Source: Paenibacillus sp. FSL R5-0517 (GTDB lineage Bacteria; Bacillota; Bacilli; Paenibacillales; Paenibacillaceae). From it: a stretch of DNA of 64,000 nt. The notes under the pieces are model-generated. The model had not been told where the DNA came from. It made no database searches and saw only the letters and a list, made by a program, of their open reading frames with translations. Shown here piece after piece: positions 18,238-25,981 of the stretch (positions are counted from its first letter, which is position 1; every line of letters begins with the position of its first letter). Location of the stretch: NCBI RefSeq assembly GCF_037974355.1, contig NZ_CP150235.1, positions 2,294,001-2,358,000 on the forward strand. Direction: 5' to 3'. The position numbers were made by a program, and so were the translations under genes.

Positions 18238-20097
18238 ATGAACAAATCATCTTTTGAACGGCCGCTTATGGCCGATTGTGTACCGGATCTGGTCGCTACA
18301 GCCCGGGGAGATATGCCAGCGACTTTGGTCATTCGGGGAGGCACGCTCGTAAACGTGATATCAGGTGAGATTTTGCCTGAGATGTCCATAGCTGTACAAG
18401 GAGCTCGAATTGCTTATGTTGGTAAAGATGTAAGCCACACGATCGGAGAACATACCCGGATTATTGAAGCGAACGGCAAATATATCGCTCCTGGATTGCT
18501 GGATGGACACTGCCATATTGAAAGTACTCAGATGAAAGTAACCGAGTTTGCGAGAGCGGTATTGCCTTCAGGCACAACGGGAGGTTTCTTTGACCCGCAT
18601 GAGATCTCCAACGTGCTTGGTCTCAAAGGTCTGAGGCTGATGCTGGATGAAGCGCGGACCACACCGATGGCTGCTTATATGCAGGTGGCTTCCTGTGTGC
18701 CTTCCACCCATCCGGGACTGGAGACAACAGGTGCTTATATCGGGCCAGAAGAGGTGGCTGAGGCTCTTTCCTGGGGGCCGGACATGATTGGTCTTGGGGA
18801 AGTGATGAACTTCCCTGGTGTCGTTTACGGGGACGAGACGATGATTGGTGAGATCCAGGCGACCCTCCGGGCTGGCAAAGTGGCAGATGGTCACTTCACT
18901 TGGGCAGCAGATGACTGGCGTTTGCCGGCATACGCAGCAAGTGGAGTTACGGGGGATCATGAATGTGTGACCAAGGAAGATGTGGTCGAACGTCTGCGAC
19001 TCGGGATGTATGCGAAGATGCGTCAAGGTTCGGCATGGCATGATGTGGCGGAGACCATCAAAGCCTGTACGGAGCTTGGACTGGATACACGCCGGATGAT
19101 GCTGGTAACCGATGACCGAAGCTCTGAATCCCTGCTCAAAGAAGGGCATATGGACTTTGTTGTTCGTCTCGCCATTTCCCAAGGTGTGAAGCCGGTCACG
19201 GCTTTCCAGATGGCTACCATTAACACGGCTGAGCGGTTCGGGGTTGCACGCGACATTGGTGCGGTTATTCCGGGCAATATAGCGGATATTATTCTGCTGG
19301 ACGGCCGACTGGCTGATGTACGTGTGGGCATGACAATTGCTGCCGGGCAAGTCGTAGCCGAGAACGGGAAAATGACGGCGGTCTGGGACAGCTTCACATA
19401 CCCGGAGGAAGCGCTGAACACGGTGAAGTTGGAAGCGAATATTCAGCCAGAAGATCTGGAACTTGCTGCACCGATTGCAGAAGGTACGATTGGTGCCAAG
19501 ATCATTCATGTGACAGAGAATCATGTGGATACAAAGGAGAAACACCTGCCTGTCACGGTGCAGGATGGTAAGGTTGTGGTTTCAACTTCCGGGGAAGTAT
19601 GCAAAATCGCGGTATTGGAGCGTCACAAACAAACCGGGAATCGGGCGGTTGCTCTTGTTGGAGGCATTGGCTTCACATCACCTGCAGCAATTGCGATGAC
19701 GGTGGCTCATGATAGTCACAACCTGTTGATTATCGGTAATGATGATGCCCTGATGGCCGAAGCCGGTAACCGGGTCATTCGCATGCAAGGTGGGGTAGCC
19801 GTGGTAACGGCAGCAGGGGTGACCGAATTCCCGCTGCGGATTGCAGGTTTGATGTCAACCGAGTCTTTCGAAGTCGTTGCAGCCCAATCGGCAGCAATCA
19901 GTGAAGCTTTACAGTCCGCAGGATGTACGTTGAATAATGCGTTCATGACGCTTTCGTTGCTTGCGCTGGTAGTGATTCCGGAATTACGGTTGTCCGACAA
20001 GGGGCTTGTGCGGATCTCGGCAGAAGGTATTGAACTGGTCTCCCTTTTCGATGAAGTGGTTGACAGTACACCGGCAGTTCCATCGGGTAATGAATGA
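18238..20097 (+). CDS. ade: Adenine deaminase
   Basis: Cytoplasmic amidohydrolase converting adenine to hypoxanthine and ammonia in purine salvage (619 aa, somewhat longer than the Bacillus enzyme). Metal-binding motif PGLLDGHCHIESTQM is near residue 90, GVTGDHECVTKEDV near 240 and VTDDRS near 290. The C-terminal AdeC domain shows VALVGGIGFTSPAAIAMTVAHDSHN. AAAGGAGG lies seven bases before the ATG. A strong promoter precedes it and a terminator follows, so it is a single-gene unit. Confidence 0.95.
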   Translation: MNKSSFERPLMADCVPDLVATARGDMPATLVIRGGTLVNVISGEILPEMSIAVQGARIAYVGKDVSHTIGEHTRIIEANGKYIAPGLLDGHCHIESTQMKVTEFARAVLPSGTTGGFFDPHEISNVLGLKGLRLMLDEARTTPMAAYMQVASCVPSTHPGLETTGAYIGPEEVAEALSWGPDMIGLGEVMNFPGVVYGDETMIGEIQATLRAGKVADGHFTWAADDWRLPAYAASGVTGDHECVTKEDVVERLRLGMYAKMRQGSAWHDVAETIKACTELGLDTRRMMLVTDDRSSESLLKEGHMDFVVRLAISQGVKPVTAFQMATINTAERFGVARDIGAVIPGNIADIILLDGRLADVRVGMTIAAGQVVAENGKMTAVWDSFTYPEEALNTVKLEANIQPEDLELAAPIAEGTIGAKIIHVTENHVDTKEKHLPVTVQDGKVVVSTSGEVCKIAVLERHKQTGNRAVALVGGIGFTSPAAIAMTVAHDSHNLLIIGNDDALMAEAGNRVIRMQGGVAVVTAAGVTEFPLRIAGLMSTESFEVVAAQSAAISEALQSAGCTLNNAFMTLSLLALVVIPELRLSDKGLVRISAEGIELVSLFDEVVDSTPAVPSGNE

Positions 20098-20137
20098 ATA
20101 GATTTATCGATTAGAGCTCGATAAATGGATATACATG

Positions 20138-20164
20138 AAAAGCCGCCTTAGGGCGGTTTTTTTG
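20138..20164 (+). terminator. Rho-independent terminator of adenine deaminase
   Basis: CCGCC (20143-20147) pairs with GGCGG (20152-20156) around TTAG, flanked by A and T runs that extend the stem. Confidence 0.85.
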
Positions 20165-20175
20165 TGCGTTTTGGG

Positions 20176-20189
20176 AGAAAACGCTTTCT
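20176..20189. promoter_or_regulatory. cre-like site
   Basis: AGAAAACGCTTTCT matches the catabolite-response consensus TGNAANCGNWNNCW except for the first base. It lies about 300 bases before the next gene, so its target is uncertain. Confidence 0.3.
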
Positions 20190-20482
20190 AGGTCTTCTGG
20201 TTCTTGGTGTACATATGCCAATAATGACTGAAGTCCCGCTGAAATAGGAGTCAATTTAGAAAATAGTGAGTAATTGTGACTTTTGAACTATACATACAGA
20301 ACTACGAATTCCCGAAATATAATTATATGATTCTTTCGTCGTAAGTCTTAAAGATGATATTGCATATAGAAGCAATCTAAATTCGTCGTAACTAATAAGG
20401 TTCCATTAAATGAATATGAAACGACACAATTTCATCCAGATTTGCACGTCAGGGCTGATAACTTCAGAGGGAGTGTACAAAT

Positions 20483-21403
20483 ATGAAAAGCAAAAAGGGG
20501 TATCGTTTTATCTTGTTACTGTGTTGTTTGATTCTGTGCGCGAGTACAGCCTGTTCTTCCAAAGCCATTGCAGATGGTTCAGTCGACAGTTATGCAACGA
20601 TTCATGGGAAACTTGATACACCCGTGAGAGCGACATGGGTGTGGGATACCACCCAGATCCGAAGTAATCCTCAAGAGGTGTTAACTTACGCTACAGCCAA
20701 TAAGATCAATACGATCTATCTACAGATGAACCGGGATATAAAAATTCCTGAGTATAAAAGCTTTATCCGCCAGGCGAGAGCCAAGAATATTGCGGTTGAC
20801 GTGATGGATGGAAGATCGGCCTGGGGGTTGACGGAAAGTCGGGAACAGATTGCATCTTTCCTGGACTGGATTGAAGCTTATCAAGCGCAGGCATTACCCA
20901 ATGAGAAATTTGCGGGTATTCATCTGGATATCGAGCCACATGTGCATCCGCAATGGAAAATCAATCAGGCCAGTGTGATTACCCAGTGGCAAGGAAATGT
21001 GGAGTACATTGTTGAGCGAGCATCACGGATGAAGATGCCCGTAGCGGCTGATCTGCCATTCTGGCTCGATAACTACAAAATTCCGGGTTCAACGATGGCG
21101 GTTAGCAGCTGGATGATTCGAAAGTTTGATTCCATTACGATTATGGCTTACCGTGATACAGCTGCTGCAATCTATAGTGTAGCGAAGGATGAACTTGCAG
21201 AAGCGGCTCTGCTTGGCAAAACGATCTCCATAGCTGTGGAAACAAAGCAAAGTAAGGAAGGCGACTTCATTACTTTTTATGAAGAGGGATCTGCTTATAT
21301 GGAAGCACAATTGAAGTTGGTCGAAAAAATGGCTTCAGTACATGCGTCCTTTAACGGTTTCTCCGTACATGAATACACTTCATGGAAGACATTGAAAAAG
21401 TGA
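20483..21403 (+). CDS. Putative TIM-barrel glycosidase-like lipoprotein
   Basis: Exported protein of 306 residues. The signal peptide has a long hydrophobic stretch (residues 8-20) ending near CASTACSS, a loose lipobox with Cys24 as probable lipid site. The mature part begins TPVRATWVWDTTQI, and FAGIHLDIEPHVHPQW recalls the DxE-type catalytic strand of GH18-like barrels. SITIMAYRDTAAAIY near residue 220 fits a later barrel strand. No exact family is recognised. AGAGGGAG lies before the ATG. It is transcribed alone, ending at a two-way terminator. Confidence 0.7.
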   Translation: MKSKKGYRFILLLCCLILCASTACSSKAIADGSVDSYATIHGKLDTPVRATWVWDTTQIRSNPQEVLTYATANKINTIYLQMNRDIKIPEYKSFIRQARAKNIAVDVMDGRSAWGLTESREQIASFLDWIEAYQAQALPNEKFAGIHLDIEPHVHPQWKINQASVITQWQGNVEYIVERASRMKMPVAADLPFWLDNYKIPGSTMAVSSWMIRKFDSITIMAYRDTAAAIYSVAKDELAEAALLGKTISIAVETKQSKEGDFITFYEEGSAYMEAQLKLVEKMASVHASFNGFSVHEYTSWKTLKK

Positions 21404-21414
21404 GACACCAATGA

Positions 21415-21460
21415 ATAAAGAAGGTGCTTGCAGCCAGAGAGCTGTGAGCACCTTCTTCTA
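21415..21460. terminator. Bidirectional terminator between convergent genes
   Basis: An 11-bp perfect stem, AAGAAGGTGCT (21418-21428) with AGCACCTTCTT (21447-21457), with inner pairing CAGC/GCTG. It serves the lipoprotein gene and the minus-strand AraC gene. Confidence 0.85.
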
Positions 21461-22381
21461 TTATACCTGAACCAAGGCAGATTCCATGGCCACATTCTCA
21501 TAGAACATTTTGCGATACTGTGAAGGCGTTGTGGCTTTATGCCTTTTAAATGTGGTGATAAAGTAGCTTAGATGATCAAAACCGACATCCATGGCGATAT
21601 CAACAATTTTGTGATCCGTATTCTCAAGCTGGACGCAGGCTTGTTGAACGCGGTAATAGTTAATGTAATCAACCGGGGTTTTCTGCACCATCTGTTTGAA
21701 AAAACGGCAGAAGTGTCCTTCGCTCATATTGGCTTCATCGGCCAGTTCTTTCAGCTTCAATGGTTCAGGATAACGCTTGTGGATATACCCGAGCACGGAT
21801 TTCAGGCGCTCTACCTTGTCATGGCTCCCTGTAGCTACGGTGCCTTTGAGCGGAACAGGTTTCATATGTTCGAACATTCGGGCAAATATGAGATACAGGT
21901 ATGCTTTCGTTGACATTTCACACGTTTCTGTTCGGGCAGCATGATCGGCAAATATGCGCTTCAGGTGATCCAGAATTTCTTGTCCCCAATCCTCATCTGC
22001 TTTGATATGAAAAGGGGGAACTACGGTTTTGCGCACCAGTGGACCGATGAATTTCTCCTGTACCGTATCGAAGGTACGGCTGCCAAGCAGCTCGGGATTA
22101 AATACAATGGAAGAGAATACACAGGGAACATCACCCTTCAGATAACCTGCATGAATCTCACCTCGATTGATAAAAATGGCTTCTCCAGCTTGAACCTCAA
22201 TGGTGTTCATATCAATCTGAAAGACCGCACAGCCCTGAGTAACCATGGTGAACTCCATTTCATCATGCCAGTGGCAATCCAGAATGCTATCGCCGTTCAG
22301 TTGTTGTATATCCGGGTATACACTGACTGGATACATGGCATTCCCGTGGATTCGGTCTTCCCGTAATCGTTCACGTTCCAT
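21461..22381 (-). CDS. AraC-family regulator with cupin sensor domain
   Basis: Cytoplasmic transcription regulator (306 aa). Residues 20-150 form a cupin-like ligand domain (DCHWHDEMEFTMVTQG, AIFINRGEIHAG). Residues 200-300 form the AraC DNA-binding domain (LKELADEANMSEGHFCRFFKQM and IVDIAMDVGFDHLSYFITTFKRH). The frame is open up to 22519, but AAAGGAGAA lies seven bases before ATG 22381. It is divergent from the alpha-xylosidase gene and probably controls it. A consensus cre site lies 31-44 bases before its start. Confidence 0.9.
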   Translation of the reverse strand: MERERLREDRIHGNAMYPVSVYPDIQQLNGDSILDCHWHDEMEFTMVTQGCAVFQIDMNTIEVQAGEAIFINRGEIHAGYLKGDVPCVFSSIVFNPELLGSRTFDTVQEKFIGPLVRKTVVPPFHIKADEDWGQEILDHLKRIFADHAARTETCEMSTKAYLYLIFARMFEHMKPVPLKGTVATGSHDKVERLKSVLGYIHKRYPEPLKLKELADEANMSEGHFCRFFKQMVQKTPVDYINYYRVQQACVQLENTDHKIVDIAMDVGFDHLSYFITTFKRHKATTPSQYRKMFYENVAMESALVQV

Positions 22382-22411
22382 ATCAGATTCTCCTTTTTGT
22401 ATCATTATTAA

Positions 22412-22425
22412 TGTAATCGATTCCA
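22412..22425. promoter_or_regulatory. Consensus cre (CcpA) site
   Basis: TGTAATCGATTCCA matches TGNAANCGNWNNCW at every fixed position, with A before and T after. It lies in the 173-base divergent region between the AraC gene and the alpha-xylosidase gene, so both may be under glucose repression. Confidence 0.75.
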
Positions 22426-22554
22426 TAGATTGGTGCTGATGTTCAAGAATCGGATGGTTATTATCAAAATCGTGATATATTTGGTCAAAATAAGAGAAGA
22501 AATTCGTCATTAATATCAATATTATTATAGTATAACCAAAGGGGGAAAGAAAAC

Positions 22555-24873
22555 ATGAAATTTACTGATGGATTCTGGATGACTCGTGAAGGGTATCAGA
22601 TTCAAAACCCGACTGACATTCGTGATATTGTACAAAAAGAAAATTCCTTGACCGTATATGCGGCAACTAAATATATTCGTAGCAAAGGCGACACGTTGAA
22701 CGGTACATTGCTGAAAGCAACGTACAGCTCACCTATGCCTAACGTTATTCGAGTAACGTTGAATCACCATAAAGGCGGAGTGAAAAAAGGCCCTGTATTT
22801 GAGCTTAATACGCAAGATGCAAACGTTGAGATCTCCAAAAATGAACAAGGGGCTGTTCTGAAAAGCGGCAATCTGGAAGTTCAAATCGATAAAACAAACG
22901 GTTGGGACGTCAGCTTCCTGTATGGAGGAAAACGCATTACTGGTAGCGGTCAACGAGCGGCTGGTTATATTACAGGTCCGAGCAAGGAAGCGTACTTCCG
23001 CGAGCAGCTTGATCTTGGCATTGGTGAATACGTTTACGGACTCGGTGAGCGCTTCACACCGTTTGTTAAAAACGGTCAAATCGTAGATACTTGGAATGAA
23101 GATGGCGGTACAAGCAGTGAACAGTCCTATAAAAACATTCCTTTCTATCTGTCCAATAAAGGATATGGTGTATTTGTAAACCATCCGGAGCGCGTATCGT
23201 ATGAGATTGCATCTGAGAACGTATCTAAAGTACAGTTCAGTGTAGAAGGGGAGACGTTGGAGTACTTCATTATCGGCGGCGACAATCCGAAGGATGTACT
23301 GGATAATTATACGAAATTGACAGGTAAACCAGCACTTCCACCCGCATGGACATTTGGTCTGTGGCTGACCACATCATTTACAACAGATTATGATGAAGCA
23401 ACCGTTAACCATTTCGTAGATGGCATGGCTGAACGTGATCTTCCGCTGTCTGTATTCCACTTTGACTGCTTCTGGATGAAGGAATACCAATGGTCTGATT
23501 TTGTATGGGATGAAGCGATGTTCCCGGATCCGGAAGGCATGCTTGCACGTCTGAAAGAGAAGGGTCTCAAAATCTGTGCCTGGATCAATCCATATATTGC
23601 AGAGAAATCCTACTTGTTCGATGAAGGTATGGAGAACGGTTATCTGGTTAAAACAGCCGATGGCAGCGTATGGCAATGGGATATGTGGCAAGCAGGTATG
23701 GCTCTAGTTGATTTCACGAATCCGGATGCTGTGAATTGGTATAAGAGCAAGCTGGAAGTCCTGCTGGATCAAGGTGTAGATTCCTTTAAGACTGACTTCG
23801 GTGAAAGAATTCCGACAGATGTTGTGTACTTCGATGGTTCTGATCCGGTTAAAATGCACAACTATTACACACAGCTCTATAACAAAGCTGTATTTGAATT
23901 GCTTGAAGAGAAGATTGGCAAAAACGAAGCTGCCCTGTTTGCACGTTCTGCAACAGCAGGTGGTCAACAGTTCCCGGTTCACTGGGGCGGTGACTGCTCT
24001 TCCACGTATGAATCGATGGCTGAATCGCTTCGCGGTGGTCTCTCGCTTGGGCTTTCCGGTTTTGGATTCTGGAGTCATGATATCAGCGGCTTCGAAAGCA
24101 CAGCGAGCCCTGACGTATACAAACGTTGGGTACAATTCGGACTTTTATCTTCACACAGCCGCCTGCATGGCAGCACTTCGTATCGTGTGCCTTGGTTGTT
24201 TGACGAGGAATCCGTGGACGTTGTTCGTGACTTTACCAAACTCAAAATCAGCCTGATGCCGTACCTGTACAATTCTGCGGTGGAGTCAACGGTAAAAGGT
24301 ATTCCGATGATGCGTGCAATGCTGCTCGATTTCCCGGAGGACCCAACAACATATAACCTGGATACGCAATACATGTTCGGTGATTCAATTCTCGTGGCGC
24401 CAATCTTCAACAAGGAAGGCGATGTGCGTTACTACCTGCCTGAAGGAACTTGGACGAACTACCTGACAGGAGCGAAAGTACAAGGTGGACGCTGGATCAG
24501 TGAAAATCATGACTTCAAAACGCTTCCAATGATGGTTAAACCAAACAGCCTGATTGCTGTCGGTGCTGTAGATCATAAACCGGATTATGACTTTGCGAAT
24601 GATGTGTCCCTGCACTTGTTCGAACTGGCTGATGGTCAAACGGCTCAAGCTGTCGTTGTGAACCAAGCTGCTGAACAGGAACTGACAGTTAACGTTACAC
24701 GTAATGGATCAGTGCTGGATGTTCATGCTGAAGGTGCAGGTAAACCTTGGAACATCGTACTTCGCGGTATTGAAAGTGTATCCAGCGTTGAAGGTGGTTC
24801 CCAAGTGTCTGGTGCAACTGGTGTTGTTATTACGGCAGCAACAGGCGCAACCTCGCTTACAATTCAACTGTAA
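22555..24873 (+). CDS. yicI: GH31 alpha-xylosidase (YicI type)
   Basis: Family 31 alpha-xylosidase (772 aa), removing alpha-xylose from xyloglucan oligosaccharides or isoprimeverose in the cytoplasm. The N-terminus MKFTDGFWMTREGYQI is typical of YicI. The nucleophile is Asp414 in FKTDFGERIP and the acid/base Asp480 in HWGGDCSSTYESM, close to E. coli YicI positions 416 and 482. AAAGGGGGAAAG precedes the ATG. Divergent AraC regulator and cre site upstream, kinase-like and GH3 genes downstream: together they suggest use of xyloglucan-type oligosaccharides. Confidence 0.93.
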   Translation: MKFTDGFWMTREGYQIQNPTDIRDIVQKENSLTVYAATKYIRSKGDTLNGTLLKATYSSPMPNVIRVTLNHHKGGVKKGPVFELNTQDANVEISKNEQGAVLKSGNLEVQIDKTNGWDVSFLYGGKRITGSGQRAAGYITGPSKEAYFREQLDLGIGEYVYGLGERFTPFVKNGQIVDTWNEDGGTSSEQSYKNIPFYLSNKGYGVFVNHPERVSYEIASENVSKVQFSVEGETLEYFIIGGDNPKDVLDNYTKLTGKPALPPAWTFGLWLTTSFTTDYDEATVNHFVDGMAERDLPLSVFHFDCFWMKEYQWSDFVWDEAMFPDPEGMLARLKEKGLKICAWINPYIAEKSYLFDEGMENGYLVKTADGSVWQWDMWQAGMALVDFTNPDAVNWYKSKLEVLLDQGVDSFKTDFGERIPTDVVYFDGSDPVKMHNYYTQLYNKAVFELLEEKIGKNEAALFARSATAGGQQFPVHWGGDCSSTYESMAESLRGGLSLGLSGFGFWSHDISGFESTASPDVYKRWVQFGLLSSHSRLHGSTSYRVPWLFDEESVDVVRDFTKLKISLMPYLYNSAVESTVKGIPMMRAMLLDFPEDPTTYNLDTQYMFGDSILVAPIFNKEGDVRYYLPEGTWTNYLTGAKVQGGRWISENHDFKTLPMMVKPNSLIAVGAVDHKPDYDFANDVSLHLFELADGQTAQAVVVNQAAEQELTVNVTRNGSVLDVHAEGAGKPWNIVLRGIESVSSVEGGSQVSGATGVVITAATGATSLTIQL

Positions 24874-24897
24874 AGTGATATAGTAGATAGACGAAAG

Positions 24898-24928
24898 GAC
24901 GGTGCCGCAAGGTGCCGTCTGTTTGTCT
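24898..24928 (+). terminator. Terminator or attenuator after the alpha-xylosidase gene
   Basis: A 9-bp stem with two G-T pairs (24898-24906 with 24911-24919) closed by a GCAA tetraloop and followed by TGTTTGTCT. The weak T run suggests partial termination, with read-through to the next two genes. Confidence 0.55.
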
Positions 24929-24951
24929 ACAAGGATAGGAGATTGAATGAA

Positions 24952-25962
24952 ATGAGTACGATGAATTCGGGTTTGCACTGTACGATATCGGCTGAGATGC
25001 TGCATCAATTGGTAGAGATTAATTTTGGAAGCGATACCAAAGTGAAGGGGTTTGCACTCCTGCAAGGAGGGCTTTTCAATACAACCTATCGGATTCAACT
25101 TGATCATGCAACCCATACGGATGTGATTTTACGTTTGGCTCCAGAGCGGGGAGAGATGGCAGCCGGTTCTGCGAGTGATCCCCTCTTTTCGTTCGAACGT
25201 ACGATGATGGCAGCTGAACCGATTGTGTATGAATACTACCGTAAGACAGGCATTCCTGCTCCAAACATTATCGCCTGTGATGATAGCGGGTCCATCATTC
25301 CAAGAACGTACATGTTTATGACGTTTATTCCCAGTAAGCAATTAAATCACGCATCGATTTCAGGCATGGACAAAGAGCGATTGTATCATCAGCTTGGTGC
25401 GTATACCGCCATCATGCATCAGATCGAGGGTGCATCGTTTGGCTGGCCACAAGGAGATGGGACGATTAAAGGCTCGAATCAATGGTCCGAGGTGCTGCAC
25501 TCTTTTGCTGAAGAAACGGCACTCAAAGCGGCACAAGTCGATTATATGCCAGGTGTGGGGGAAGAGATCGCAGCTATATTCATGAAAAATAAAGACTTAT
25601 TTGATCAGGTGACCCGTCCGGTACTGGTTCATAATGACCTGTGGGAAGCGAATGTGCTTGTTCATGAGGAAAAGGGTGAGCTACACATTGCGGCCATCAT
25701 TGATGGAGATCGTTCCATGTTTGCCGACAGGGAGTATGAAGCCATATTGTCGACAGAATCGGTGGCTTTTCATGAAGGATATGATCATCCACTGGACCCG
25801 TCCCCAGAAGGACAGGCACGGAGACTTGCGTACCGAATACTGTCTTCATATTTTAATGCTTACGTTCATGAACATCAGGTCAATCAACCTGAAGATGGTC
25901 AGAAGTATCGCCAGCGTACGCTGGATTTACTTGAGCAATGGAAGCAACTTGCACATCACTAA
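24952..25962 (+). CDS. APH-family phosphotransferase (small-molecule kinase-like)
   Basis: Protein of 336 residues with the aminoglycoside phosphotransferase / choline kinase fold. The glycine loop is LLQGGLFNTTYRI, the catalytic loop VHNDLWEANVL and the metal-binding IIDGDRSMFAD. The frame opens at TTG 24943, but AGGAG (24937-24941) suits ATG 24952. The family covers kinases for antibiotics, choline, homoserine and sugars. The setting between two glycosidase genes points to a sugar or sugar-derivative substrate rather than an antibiotic, but nothing in the sequence proves it. Confidence 0.8.
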   Translation: MSTMNSGLHCTISAEMLHQLVEINFGSDTKVKGFALLQGGLFNTTYRIQLDHATHTDVILRLAPERGEMAAGSASDPLFSFERTMMAAEPIVYEYYRKTGIPAPNIIACDDSGSIIPRTYMFMTFIPSKQLNHASISGMDKERLYHQLGAYTAIMHQIEGASFGWPQGDGTIKGSNQWSEVLHSFAEETALKAAQVDYMPGVGEEIAAIFMKNKDLFDQVTRPVLVHNDLWEANVLVHEEKGELHIAAIIDGDRSMFADREYEAILSTESVAFHEGYDHPLDPSPEGQARRLAYRILSSYFNAYVHEHQVNQPEDGQKYRQRTLDLLEQWKQLAHH

Positions 25963-25981
25963 TTCGCAGGGGGAATGAAGG

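Larger units (their letters stand above)
20098..20482. other. Intergenic region after adenine deaminase
   Basis: Begins with a 9-bp perfect inverted repeat, ATTTATCGA (20102-20110) and TCGATAAAT (20118-20126), then the terminator at 20138-20164 and a cre-like site at 20176-20189. From 20190 to about 20460 it is AT-rich with no gene, repeat or clear promoter recognised. Confidence 0.45.
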
